This document shows positions 37,211 through 47,636 of a DNA stretch of 64,000 bases, piece after piece. The notes under the pieces were generated by a model. It was not told where the DNA came from. It saw only the letters and a program-made list of their open reading frames with translations, and searched no databases. This DNA comes from Lineus longissimus. Lineage: Eukaryota > Nemertea > Pilidiophora > Heteronemertea > Lineidae. Position 1 is the stretch's first letter, and each line of letters starts with the position of its first letter. The stretch spans positions 432,001 to 496,000 of the forward strand of contig NC_088319.1 of NCBI RefSeq assembly GCF_910592395.1. The letters run 5' to 3'. Position numbers and translations under genes: made by a program.

Positions 37211-38685
37211 AAACTTGCAAAATTCAGGTAAATATTGCAAATGGTCGTGGAAACTTCTACAACTTTCAGTTACTGTACAGTGGTTGCGGTTTCCTGGTTC
37301 TACCGGCTTCACTGTCAAACACAATTGCTTAGCCAATAACTTATGTAAAAACCTGATGTCTGTTTAGACAGCACGGTTGCCTGCATTGCCTGCAGTTTCC
37401 TGCTGAGGTGGAAACTGTGGGAAGGAAGCTTAACAGTGAAAACAGCCAGGGGCTTGAGTCTGAGAAAGAAGTAGATGCATCAATGTCCCAAACTCCGTGG
37501 ATCTCTGTCGCCTGATGCAGTTAGTCGTCTAACCATTATCAATGACAGTGATAAACGCACAACACACTATAATTCTCATGTCACTTTTGTGGTGTTGTCA
37601 AACAATTCTTGGCCAGACTCTCTCCAGATATCTAATCAACAAAAGGGATATAGCATTGTTGGTAATGTTTGATATCGAATTGGACCACGGATCACTATGT
37701 AATGTGAATAAGTGCTTTTCTGCAACAGGACTTAGTGTCATTTGTCAATGTTTTTGCGCTTTATATGAAATCTGTTATACACATTATTAACAACAGACTT
37801 GAAACTTGGACTTTTGACTTGTTTGTTATAAGCGATGATCCTGAATATGACGGTCTGATGCATGTAAGGTTCATAAATTTATCAGCTCCACACTAACTGA
37901 TGTTTATTAAATATGACGTCTCCGCTCACATATTCACCCATTAGTACACTGGCTCTGTGATGTTGACAATTGGATTACCCTCCGTCAGCCAACAGAGCCA
38001 GATTAGCCACTTGCCGACACACTGGCTCAAGTTGGAGAGAATCATCAGCACTGGCATGTCAGGAAGAAATCGTCTGACATCAGAGAAACTGGCCATCTCT
38101 GCCACAGGGGCTCTATTGTCACTGTTTGTTTTTTGTAGGCAGGAACCCCTGTCGACAATCCTGCAGAAAGTCCAGGAATCTTGGACTTCTTAAAAGTGCT
38201 ATGCTGCCTGGGCTTCAACTGGAAGATTTATAAATTCCTCATGCCTTTGGCACTTCACCTCCTCAACGTTTTAGGACTATCCTACAGCCCAGTTAAAAAC
38301 CTCTTGCCAAATCAGTGAAAGACCTGCTCTCTTAGACAATCTAGTATCATGTTAAATGTTTCAACTCTACTCCCATTTGAAGTAGCATGACCTTTCCCCC
38401 ATTAAATAGTCACGATTCAAGCATTGATTTTCAAATATCAAAGTATGTAACTTTGTTCATTTCATATGTAGACTGTTTGTCGGAGCGAGAGATTGATCGA
38501 TTCATGGAGAAAAATATACGAATTGGACGCATTTGGCAAATGATTCGCGCTCATCATATCTACGGATATAATGTAGTAAGATTTGACATTACTTGAGGCA
38601 GGGATGATGGGTTGATTGAGAAAAGGAGCTGTTGCTTTAACCCTCTACTGTCCTGTCTTTCACTGATGCTGAGTACTTGTTCTAG

Positions 38686-38706
38686 CGGTGAAGAAGAGGT
38701 CATCAG
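38686..38706 (+). other. Candidate 21-nt micro-exon
   Basis: A pyrimidine-rich acceptor ending GTTCTAG is followed by CGGTGAAGAAGAGGTCATCA and G, then a GTAGCT donor. Phases 1 and 1, encoding AVKKRSS in the agrin-like frame. It lies 364 bp before the Thr-rich linker exon. Small cassette exons are a known feature of agrin genes elsewhere in the protein. Evidence is splice signals and phase only. Confidence 0.2.
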
Positions 38707-39070
38707 GTAGCTGTGATGCCTATAACCAAAATGGGACCCATAACATCGAAATGGCTGTTAAGTCACATTTAGAAATATCCAGGTATTCATATAGCTGGGT
38801 GTAAGCTTCAGTTTCATACCATTCCCATCGTTTTACCCCATATGGTGCCTGAGATTTTCAGAAAAATGTTGGAGAAAATAGCAAGATTTCAGGACCATGT
38901 GCAGAGAAAATCAAGGTGTTTAAGAAAACACATTAGCCATTTTCTCCTAAGGCTCAAATAACAGGTCATCAGGCAAATGATAAAGATACAGAACTGGAAT
39001 TTCAGCCAAAACAAACTAAAGGCTTTTTGTATTCTTTGCTGTGCCTTAATTCATTATTCCTTTTCTGCAG

Positions 39071-39178
39071 AGAAAACCAGTTCAACTACTACCCCTACCA
39101 CTACTAGTACTACTGTGACTAGTACAACTACTAGTACAATTACCAGTGAATATACTAGTTCAAAAATGAAAGTGGCAG
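39071..39178 (+). CDS. Agrin-like protein, exon 3: Thr/Ser-rich linker
   Basis: A 108-nt exon after acceptor CCTTTTCTGCAG, ending at a GTACAG donor, phases 1 and 1 (residues 182-217). It reads KTSSTTTPTTTSTTVTSTTT and then STITSEYTSSKMKVA. Such dense Thr/Ser is a mucin-type O-glycosylation stretch, expected to be extended. It has no cysteines. Ser/Thr-rich linkers between FS modules and beyond are known in agrin, which supports the family call. The frame remains open for a while beyond the donor, so the precise 3' end rests on the splice consensus and on phase agreement with the next exon. Confidence 0.75.
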
Positions 39179-39309
39179 GTACAGTAAATCAAGAAGTAAA
39201 ACCTAACACATTTAGATCTGTAGTGGAATTTCTAACAAATATTATGATAACAAGAGATAAGCTTAGAACTAGACATTAGTTTCTAACCAAGTTGTTCTGT
39301 TCACTGATA

Positions 39310-39400
39310 TAACAATTTCAGGGAAGTGTAGTGATCAAGTTGAGGTAGGTCCAACCTGTGACTGGAAGGTTGTGGGTTTGAGGCCCGTCCAGTGTCACTC
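39310..39400 (+). mobile_element. tRNA-derived SINE-like fragment
   Basis: Plus-strand TAGTGATCAAGTTGAGG (A-box-like) followed by GACTGGAAGGTTGTGGGTTT and GAGGCCC, whose last part is a slightly altered B-box. It lies in the 578-bp intron 3. No tRNA cloverleaf can be closed. Confidence 0.4.
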
Positions 39401-39756
39401 GGTTCTTCCAACTGGCCTGAGATGATCAAGTTTGTGCTCTGCTTAGTTTCTGCTTTAGGTTTCTGGATTGAATCTACCCACAAATTATTTTTGATCTGGT
39501 CAATGAGTTCAAGAACTTTCTGAAGAATATTCTTATCCAACAAAATTCAGTAACAAAATTTGCTGAATTTTAGCAAGGACTGCATGATTTGATTAACAAT
39601 AAATGAAACAGTCTCAATTTCGAAAGAACTTTTGGTTTGTCAAAAGTGTAAGTTTTCATCAACTGCTTTTGATGAAAATGATAAAAGTTTTCTCCCAGGG
39701 AAATCAGAATGACAGTATGCTGATTTTTTTCGATAACTGCATGTTTTTGTCTTCAG

Positions 39757-40944
39757 CGACGACTAAATCTGCTCCGTATTCACCATTTGACATGTGGCGT
39801 ATCTTGGAACGGTGGAAAAGTGAGGATCAAAAGAAAGATAAAACAAGTGATGTATTGACGGATGTGGAAATGACGACAAAAATACCGATGAAAAAGAATG
39901 GGAAAAAGGAACTGCCCGTGGGAAAGAATAGGGGACTAACTGAAGAAAAGCTGGTGGGTAAAGTAGAAAAACCAAAACAGGTTGTGACAGGGGAATCATT
40001 GGATGAAAAGGGAGCTTCAGATCTTAAACCAGAACGAGAACCTGTGATGAAACCAATCCATAAACCATTGGAGAAAACCACTAAGACACCATTGGTAGAG
40101 AAGTTAAAACCTACTAGAAAACCAAAGGAGATATCAACAGGAAGGCAACAACCAGATGAAAAGCCAAAACCAAAGGAAAAGACAAGTTCGGAAGATACAG
40201 ATAAGGCAAAGGAAAAACCAGAGCAAAGACCAAAGGAAAAACCTGAGCAAAAGCCAAAGGAAAAACCAGAGCAAAAGCCAAAGGAAAAACCAAAGGAAAA
40301 ACCAAAGGAAAAACCAAAAGAAAAACCAAAAGAAAAGCCAAAGGAAAAACCAAAACAAAAGCCAAAGGAAAAACCAAAAGAAAAGCCCAATAGGCATGTG
40401 ACGATTACTCCAAAACCAGCTAAACCTACCCCTAGACCATGGGTGCCACCAACTCGTAGACCAAGGGTAAAACCCACAGGAAAACCAAGACAGCGTCCAA
40501 CGTGGGAGGTTGTTGAGAAACCTAGGCCTACTAGAAAGGTTCCAGGAACCTTGAGACCCAGAAAACAGGAGCGACAAACTCCTAGACCTGCAGTGATTGT
40601 ACCTACTCAACTACCTTGGTGGAAAGCATTTCTTGAGCCTGAGACGACTACAAAGCCAACGCCAGCCCCAGAATCGAAACAGACCAGAAAACCACCAATT
40701 TCAACAGATTATTATAAATGGACCCCACGACCAAGGAAAGGTCCATTGGAGAGGCGTATTCCTACCATGAATCCTGGGCAGAAACCACAACCTACAAGAA
40801 AGCCAACACCAACTAGAAAGCCAACACCACAGAGACCATGGTGGGAAGCAACACAAGCACCAGAGACCTACTGGGAGAAGAAAAAGCTCTTTACGGATAA
40901 TCCTTCAATGGTTACGACGCTGGCGCCTCCTATGGTTGTGAAAG
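39757..40944 (+). CDS. Agrin-like protein, exon 4: giant Lys/Pro-rich linker
   Basis: A single 1188-nt exon (396 codons, residues 218-613), acceptor TTTTTGTCTTCAG, GT donor at 40945, phases 1 and 1. No cysteines. It begins SAPYSPFDMWRILERWKSED and continues as a strongly basic, proline-rich chain. A core of KEKPEQ(K/R)P and KEKP units (40200-40390, residues about 366-429) comes from a 12-bp CCAAAGGAAAAA expansion. It is followed by TRKPTPQRP-like Pro/Arg/Thr segments. A tryptophan motif occurs twice (PWWKAFLEPETT and PWWEATQAPETY). Expected to be an extended polyproline-II-like linker, possibly binding acidic glycans by charge. I know of no such block between FS2 and FS3 of vertebrate agrin, so it is probably lineage-specific. 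The minus-strand ORFs here are shadows. Confidence 0.82.
40201..40390 (+). repeat. Coding 12-bp repeat (KEKP units)
   Basis: In-frame repeats of CCAAAGGAAAAA and variants (CCAAAAGAAAAG, CCAGAGCAAAGA) encode P-K-E-K or P-E-Q-K. The number of units is likely to vary between alleles. All copies keep the frame. Period 12, or 24 where EQ units alternate. Confidence 0.9.
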
Positions 40945-43528
40945 GTAGGATGCCGATCATCCTAGCTGCATTAGAAGGTGCTGCCTATTGTATATAAGCT
41001 TGATAATACACTGGCTTTTACTCCCTGTAGCATGGACACATATGTAACATAGCTCTTTATACGAGAAAGTACATAACCGAAATAGTTTTTGAAAGACCTT
41101 AGAACTTAGAACTTTAAGAAAGCAACATGCCTTTTCCCTTGATCTGCATATGTTTAGAACACTTTATTGATGTTTGTGCTCAGCTAACCGTGAGGACTAC
41201 AGTTTACCATACCTATGCTAATTATAATGTTAAAATTTGAGTTGATTGTTAAAGGTAAATAAATTATAAGGCTGAAGTAACAAGTATAGTGAGACTGGCA
41301 TTTGATGGAAGTTCACTTTTCTCATATCACGAATCATATTTCGTTATTATCTTTCATGACAGTTTTTGCCTTTAGAATACTTGTTCTTTGATCCCTTGAA
41401 TAGCCATTCAATGTATTTTTTGCGTACATGACCATTTTTCATGAAATTCACTTTAAATAGGTCATTCACGTGAATTATCATGTGAAACTTGAATCACGCG
41501 AAAAGTGAACTTCTATGTGATGAGCGGAATACTCAGAGAGATTGATATTTTTTACATAAAGCTGATAAAGTTATGTATCCTATGATTCTTCCCCTTCTAG
41601 TATGTCCTGTCTCTTGTCATGCTTTGTGTTAGTCTTGTATAGTCCAGTCTGTTTTTGATCAGTCAGTGAGAGTTTAGTCCAGTCACTTTATGATTGAGTT
41701 GAGTGGTGGATGGACTGGTGATATAGTGTGAATGTATGAAATTGTGAAATTAGAGTAGATCAGTGTCCTGTTCCATATTAGAATGGTAGTTGATATCCTT
41801 TCCCCTCGCAACATAAAACATACATCAAAGACAAAAAGAAGACAAATGAATATTTTCAAAAGAATTGCAAAATCTATTCTCCCTGTATTCTGAATTTCAT
41901 ACTTTGTTCTTTCATATGGTTCGTGGTTGTCATGAATAGGTTTCCACAGCTTCTTGGGTAAACTTAAGAATTTGGTTCAGTTACCTCTAACTATTGATTA
42001 TGTTGACGTTGAACTAATTTGACCTGCATGCCCTCTATGACCTTGATCTTTGTTGAGTAACCTTGACCTAGTTATGTTCTGTTATGTTGTCCATAGAATG
42101 CACAGCACTGCACCTTACTTCTTAGGATTGATGTCATAGTGATGTTATGATTAGCTAGATAGCTGTTCCTTAGCCGTCACTATCATCGATACATTTCTCA
42201 AGCTGAACATTTATGACAATTTACCATCTGGTATTTACAAATTTATTTCCCCAAATTGGCCGCACCCCTTCCAGACGGAATCTCAAAGCCTGACGCCTCC
42301 TTATTTCTCTCATGATAAATGTTCTTGGTTTCAGTTAACATTTCCGTTTTCGTTGCCTTGAATCAAACAAACATTTCACACGTACTTCATCAAATTTGAA
42401 ACAAACAGATCATCCTTTGAATGAGATGTAAAACCAAGGCTCATCATTATACCTGGTATATCTTTGCCTGAAAAGCAAATGACCCCACCAAGTGAGAAAC
42501 ATGAGTAGCTTGTGATGGACTAGCAGAAGATGGGGTCGCCAGGCCATTAAACACTCATTCACCTAAGAAGGCATGCCTCCAGGGGCAAATGCTGAAGAAG
42601 AAAAACACATGACCTTGACACACCAATTCACATATTGACCTTCAAGGCTTGACCTTTATCTTAGAATTTGGATACATCTCAAAATGTGCAACTGTTTAAG
42701 GTGCCTTGTTACTTCTTCATCAATTCCTTTTGTAGTTTTTGCTACCCCCTACTTTTAAATCCCTTTGAACTTCTCATCAGTTGTAATTTATGCATATTTA
42801 TAATCTTGCCCTGATTATCTTTTATCACCCTCCTAAATGCATCAAGTCACACACCTTTTGATCCAATTTGTATATTCAAATACACTACTCATGCATATTC
42901 ATGAGCACACTACATGTAGGCATCTGAAAGTGACACCAAATCACTAGACACTCAGTTCCCACTCTGTGTACAGTTTTATATCATGCACTTATTGTTAAAA
43001 CAGATGCATGAAGGTAAAATTTGCAAATGAAATATCCCCCCCCCCCAAAATATGCTAAGCACAAGTCAGATTTGCATTTTTGTAACCGAGTTAATTTGCA
43101 TATGTGAGTCAATCCTTTTTCAAAGTTCATTGGCCTCTCTTGTGGCATGAATTGATATTATAGATTAATTTACTATGGTTGAGACACAGTTATTTATTTG
43201 AGAGTGTAACACCGCGAAAAGTCTCTGTGAGATGTGATTTATTTTGATTACATTGTGAAAATTGTGATAATGCGATGTGATTTTTCAGATCTTTTGATTT
43301 TAATTTTTCGCTCTAGTGTTTGTTTTACCCATTAACCCCACTGTAAAAATGGATACCTTGATACATCTGAAAGGTGTTTCAGAAGAAGAAAATGGGGTAA
43401 TGTACACACACACACCTCTGCGTATTATACTTTTCTTGAGTACCCCTGTCATCTTTAAAAGATATCATGGTATCTACTTTTAAGCAATCGCTTCCAATAT
43501 TACTTATTTTTTCCTTTGCTACTAATAG
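40945..43528 (+). other. Intron 4 of the agrin-like gene (2.6 kb)
   Basis: No gene seen. It contains a possible foldback element (41307-41514), a segment shared with intron 1 (42484-42520), two TGACCTTGA-type motifs (near 42040-42070) and a C11 run at 43036. Confidence 0.7.
41307..41514. mobile_element. Possible MITE with GAAGTTCACTTTTC ends
   Basis: GGAAGTTCACTTTTC at 41307-41321 faces GAAAAGTGAACTTC at 41500-41513, giving 14-bp near-perfect inverted ends about 205 bp apart. The interior also has a weaker palindrome (TCATTCACGTGAATTATCA). No clear target duplication was found, so the class is unknown. Confidence 0.5.
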
Positions 43529-43747
43529 GTGGTGACCATCCTTGCGAAAGTGTCTCATGTGGACCTTGGGAGGAGTGTCGGATCGACCGCCAGGGACGAG
43601 CGAAGTGTGCATGTCCTCCACCCTGCGAGCCCATCCTCCGTCAGGTTTGCGGAAGCAATGAGGAGACGTATGACAATGAGTGCGAATTGAAGCGGGCTGC
43701 TTGCCAGAGCAAGAAAACAATCACCATCAAGTTTATGGGTCCATGTG
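43529..43747 (+). CDS. Agrin-like protein, exon 5: follistatin/Kazal domain 3
   Basis: A whole FS module on 219 nt, acceptor TTGCTACTAATAG, donor GTAAGC, phases 1 and 1 (residues 614-686). EGF-like half: DHPCESVSCGPWEECRIDRQ and CACPPPC. Kazal half: VCGSNEETYDNECELKRAAC, ending IKFMGPCG. All ten FS cysteines are in place. Exactly the same length as exon 2, as expected for duplicated exon modules. Introns on its 3' side become short (547 and 423 bp). Confidence 0.93.
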
Positions 43748-44294
43748 GTAAGCAGTCTTAGGCTGGGTATCCTAAGGCTGTTGCCTTGTGAGCTTGTGGA
43801 CCTGTGTCTCCGTAGCATGTTCCCCGATACAGTGGCGACGTCCAGTAAGCCAAGCAAAGATTATTTTGTGTGTGTTGCCTCACAGGATCACAAGCGAAGG
43901 TAGAACAAAGAGAAACACCACAAACGAACAGTCAATTGATACACAGCCTAAGATTTCTCTGTCTGTTCAAGCATCAAACTGTCCTTGATTTCAGCTGAAA
44001 CAAATAGCGAGCAAGAAAAATCCAATGCCCACCTCCCAGAAACAACCAGATCTTTGATCGTGTTTGCAGCCAGGTCACTTGAGGAACTCACCCAAACCAT
44101 CTCATTTGAGATGGTCTCATTTGAAAGATACCTATCAGTGAGCATTTTCCAATTGCTGCATTTGTGTCAGGATAGACTTTTCTTTGGAGGACAATCGCAC
44201 ACTTTGTAAAATCTTCTTGACATAGCTCTCTCTCTCCCTAAGGTATTAATTGCAAGGAGATGGTCTTCTCATCCCTCCCTTTGATTGTTTTCAG

Positions 44295-44404
44295 GTAGAG
44301 ACAGTCCATGCAGTAACCACAATTGTGAATATGGTGCAAAGTGTATCGTGAAGAGTGGTGAGCCAGCGTGTGAGTGCCCGACATGCATGGAGGACATGAG
44401 CCCA
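44295..44404 (+). CDS. Agrin-like protein, exon 6: first half of FS domain 4
   Basis: A 110-nt exon (acceptor TTGTTTTCAG, donor GTAAGT), entering in phase 1 and leaving in phase 0 (residues 687-723). It encodes the EGF-like half GRDSPCSNHNCEYGAKCIVK, then EPACECPTCMEDMSP, stopping exactly before the VCG of the Kazal half. The module is completed by 44828-44930. It could not be skipped alone without breaking the frame. Confidence 0.9.
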
Positions 44405-44827
44405 GTAAGTAATGGCACCTTTAGACATGAGAAATCATCCTGTGAAAGACATCATTGAGCCAGAGATGAAAACAATGTATATCCTGAGATTTGATAATAG
44501 TATGGTGCGAGTGGCTAGGTTGAGAGGTCTAGCCCGAGGCTGTCCTCTACATTGCAGTTGTTTCTCGACAGTACCTAGAGAACCATGATGCTAGTCTGAG
44601 GGCACTTGGAGCAAGGATTACCCAGAGTCTTTGCCTCACATTAAAGACAAAATCTGCTGCTTTTCAATCAGGCAGTTGCCCCTCAAGAGTTCCTGTATTT
44701 TGGTCAAGCCTGTCAGAGGGTCACTGTTTGAGGAGGAACAGGTGGCTGTTACAGACTGCCTGGAATTTAGCATGAAATGATATATGATCATCAATGTGCC
44801 ATATTGCTCCTCATTCGTCGCTTCCAG

Positions 44828-44930
44828 GTTTGTGGTACGGATGGCATCTCCTACAACAACGAGTGTAAGCTCAAGGCCGAGAACTGTGTGAAGCGTTCAA
44901 ATACTCAAGTCAAGCATCAGGGACTATGCA
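44828..44930 (+). CDS. Agrin-like protein, exon 7: second half of FS domain 4
   Basis: A 103-nt exon (acceptor CGCTTCCAG, donor GTAAGT), phases 0 and 1 (residues 724-757). It encodes the Kazal half VCGTDGISYNNECKLKAENC, ending VKHQGLC. Together with exon 6 it rebuilds a complete FS domain with six EGF-part and Kazal cysteines in register with FS2 and FS3. Followed by the 8-kb intron 7. Confidence 0.9.
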
Positions 44931-45418
44931 GTAAGTTCAATTTCACTTTATAATAAAAAACGGCTTTGTTTGTGAACCAGTTGACCCATGATCATCAATC
45001 AGGACTTAGGATGTTAACACTCCTGTTACTGCTAATGGGAATAGAGCAGCTGGGCTCTGGTTACCATGAGTGTGTTCTTTAGTAAAAGTTCATTCAAATA
45101 TAGCTCACTTTGTCAACTATATTTACCTCGTAACACCTATTCTCAATAAATACTTTCAAGAAAACAACACAGATTTCACCTTCTGTCCTTTTATTGCAGT
45201 GTCACATAACTATTCATTCTCCTTATCTCAGGCAATTCATATGCCTACTAATTATCACAAAGTCGTTCTTCCTCAACTGCGTCCCAAAGGGAGCACTTTC
45301 TGATCACCTCTGTCCAAATCCACGTTTTATCGTGACCCAACTCTTATTACTGCACAGCTTAATCATCCAATCCCAGCGTTCTAAGTCGCGGATCTAACTA
45401 TCATCACCAAACACAGCG

Positions 45419-45812
45419 TGAAATAAGCCCCAATAGCCATGCGCCTACGGTGACGAAGGATGATCATTTGTAAATTGCAGTCAGCTAGGCAATCAGAAAT
45501 GGACGGTGGTCTAGGGATATGACTATCTTTTGGTTGCAGTTCCTAAATAAATGGTAGATGGTCAAAGTACTGCCTGGTTTTCTCATTAAAAGTGACACCT
45601 TTCTCTAAATCAGTGACCCCTCTATCTCTTGTTGAATAAGCCATGATAGCCGTGTGCAGGCACTGACCAATGTGATGAATGATGATCATTTGGTGATCGC
45701 CTCCAGTTTCACAATCAGTTTGGTCAAGAATAGCAGCGACAGAGTCAGGATAAGGCTATCATTGGTTCAGCACCAAAACAAATAGATGGTGATGATGCCC
45801 TGGCTTTTTTAA
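45419..45812 (+). repeat. Diverged tandem duplication, about 210-bp unit
   Basis: Copy 1 (45419-45610) and copy 2 (45632-45812) share in order AATAAGCC, ATAGCC, TGATCATTTG, CAATCAG, a GACTATC or GGCTATC segment before TTGGTT, AAATA(G)ATGGT and GCCTGG(T/C)TTT. Similarity is patchy, so the duplication is old. It ends just before the Gypsy RT relic and may be part of the same insertion. Confidence 0.55.
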
Positions 45813-45894
45813 GGGATGTTTCCAAGCATCTTTTCTTTGTCCAACCGAGATTCATATGCAAGATTTGGAAAGATGACTCTTGACAGCCTACTTC

Positions 45895-46201
45895 TTTTCT
45901 TTAGATCTATATTCAGGTTACTGGCAAGTTGAGCTTGAGGCGGGCCTAGTTGTCACACAGCTTTTACAACTGAAAGTCTTGGTTTTTAATGAAATTTGAT
46001 GCCGTTTGGATACACGAATGCTCCCTGTACATTTCAAAGGTTTATGTTGTTTGCAGAAAGTCATAAGAGGAAGGTTTTGAGGCATTTGACTTTTTTCATT
46101 GGGGGAGCAGGGATGTTTCCAAGCTTGAGCATCTTTTCTTGTCCAATCGAGATCTGCATTTAAAGGAGTGTCTAGCTTATCTTGATAACATCATTATTTT
46201 C
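45895..46201 (+). pseudogene. Ty3/Gypsy-type reverse transcriptase relic
   Basis: Three conserved RT blocks survive in order but in three different frames: FSLDLYSGYWQVELE (from 45895), MPFGYTNAPCTFQRFM (from 45999) and LAYLDNIIIF (46172-46201). The last is the catalytic Y-x-D-D box with its second aspartate changed to Asn. In-frame stops and at least two frameshifts separate them. This is a short fragment of an LTR retrotransposon pol gene; no LTRs, protease, RNase H or integrase were recognised nearby. It cannot encode a working enzyme. Confidence 0.85.
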
Positions 46202-46502
46202 TTGTTTCCTTTCATGATTTATTTCACGTATTCCTCTTGTTTCTTTTCTTCAGGTCAAGGTAGTGTATGGCATGATACAACTATACAAAAATCAGCGCTT
46301 CAAATAATATAAAATGGCTGCCGTCTGCACAAATTTCTTGTACTGATATGTTTGTAGTTTGTGTAACATAAAACAAGTTGCCTGAAAACTCATTTTAAAA
46401 TTGTGTGTACAATGTTATTACATGGCATGCTTCTGCAAGTTTCTCTGCTCTGGATATAGCCATGTTCAATATCTTTGTATTTTTACTTACATCGTTTGAC
46501 AA

Positions 46503-46804
46503 AAGCAGCATTTTAGCTCACCTTTCAGAATTCAAATCTGAAGGAAGAAAAAATTTCAAAGTCCAAATATTTTTTTCACTTGTTTTTTTCTGCTCAAAAT
46601 GAAGAAACATCATCAGCCCCAAACAAATTTTGGCTTTGAAATTTTTTTCAGAATTTGAACTCGGGAATAAGTTCAACAATTTTGGCGGAAAAACCTAATC
46701 ATGCATTTTGTCCCCGGATTTTCAACTTCACTAACGCGACCGCCCCGGTAACGCGACCATTCAACCTCGGTCCCATGAGTGGTCGTGTTTCCAAGGTTCC
46801 ACTG
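46503..46804 (-). mobile_element. CAGTGGAACC MITE family, inverted copy
   Basis: The right end AAGGTTCCACTG (to 46804) is the inverted family terminus, although the flanking bases are AA rather than TA. The body carries GGTCCCATGAGTGGTCGTG, the CAATTTTGGCGGAAAAACC module and GTCCAAATATTTTTTTCAC, all as reverse complement of 15606-16015. Both this and the next copy (50885) are in intron 7, in opposite orientation. Confidence 0.75.
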
Positions 46805-47636
46805 AATTAGCATGAGACCAAATGGTTGTGGATTTACCTTTTTTTGGGAATGAATAAGATTGATGCATCATGTACTAAAAATGTCTTGCTTTTTACTGAC
46901 TAAATGTTTCATAAATAAGCAAATGTTATCGCTGCGACCTTTGACAATTGTTGCTGTGATGAATAATCTTTTTATGCAGGTAAAACCAGTATCACTGGGA
47001 ATGACATTGATCCCAGGTAAAAGTGATCACCAATTCTTGTTGCGGGCACCTCTGATGACCATTTGCAAGCGATAGATTTTTGTTGCATGCAGACACGTTT
47101 GCAGGTTACAGCAATGAGATCACTTTTTTACCATATTCCGTTCCTTGTGAGTTCTTGTGCATGTCATCCCAACTGTCACAGCAAGGGGTTAGGCCTGTCT
47201 CTGCTAAATGGATATCTAGCACATTTGTCTGTTCAGCGTAAATATTTGATGGGACAGTTCTCATAAAGATTTCACCACTGCTATTGCCAGGCTTCTGAAG
47301 TTCAGATATGGTTACTGATATCCTCAAGATGAACTTTTTATCATTGATGTGCTTGCATTCTTATGCTTTCAATATTTGATATGGTCTCCGTCTAATAGAC
47401 GCCATGGCCGTCTTAAAGATGCATCACCAGCTAACCTTATTGTCTCCTTCATTATTGACAATCGGAGTGTTCTCCTGCCATGCAAATGTTCCACAAAATT
47501 CCATTTTTTTGGCACTTGAAAGGATATCTTCTACATTTCTGTTCCTTCTTCAAAGGGGGTAGCTTTACCCAACGTAATCCCTGTTTTTATGGAAATAGTC
47601 TTTGTCCGTGTGAATGAGGGTCAACTAAAATAACTA

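Larger units (their letters stand above)
31509..39070 (+). other. Intron 2 of the agrin-like gene (7.6 kb)
   Basis: Contains the inverted 65-bp satellite (33880-34295), a 70-bp three-copy repeat (37001-37210) and two small candidate exons (34467-34517 and 38686-38706). The rest is AT-rich with no recognised gene. Open stretches at 34819-35079 (minus) and 35126-35446 (plus) show no domain I can name. Confidence 0.7.

Noticed and set aside
39827-40610. Minus-strand Phe/Gly- and Leu/Trp-rich ORFs opposite the Lys/Pro exon
   Set aside because: Complement of the CCAAAGGAAAAA repeat. The plus frame is supported by splice sites and phase.
43995-44209. Possible linker exon after TTGATTTCAG at 43994 (AETNSEQEKSNAHLPETTRS)
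   Set aside because: The composition is linker-like, but no donor in phase 1 follows, so it cannot join the phase-1 exon at 44295.
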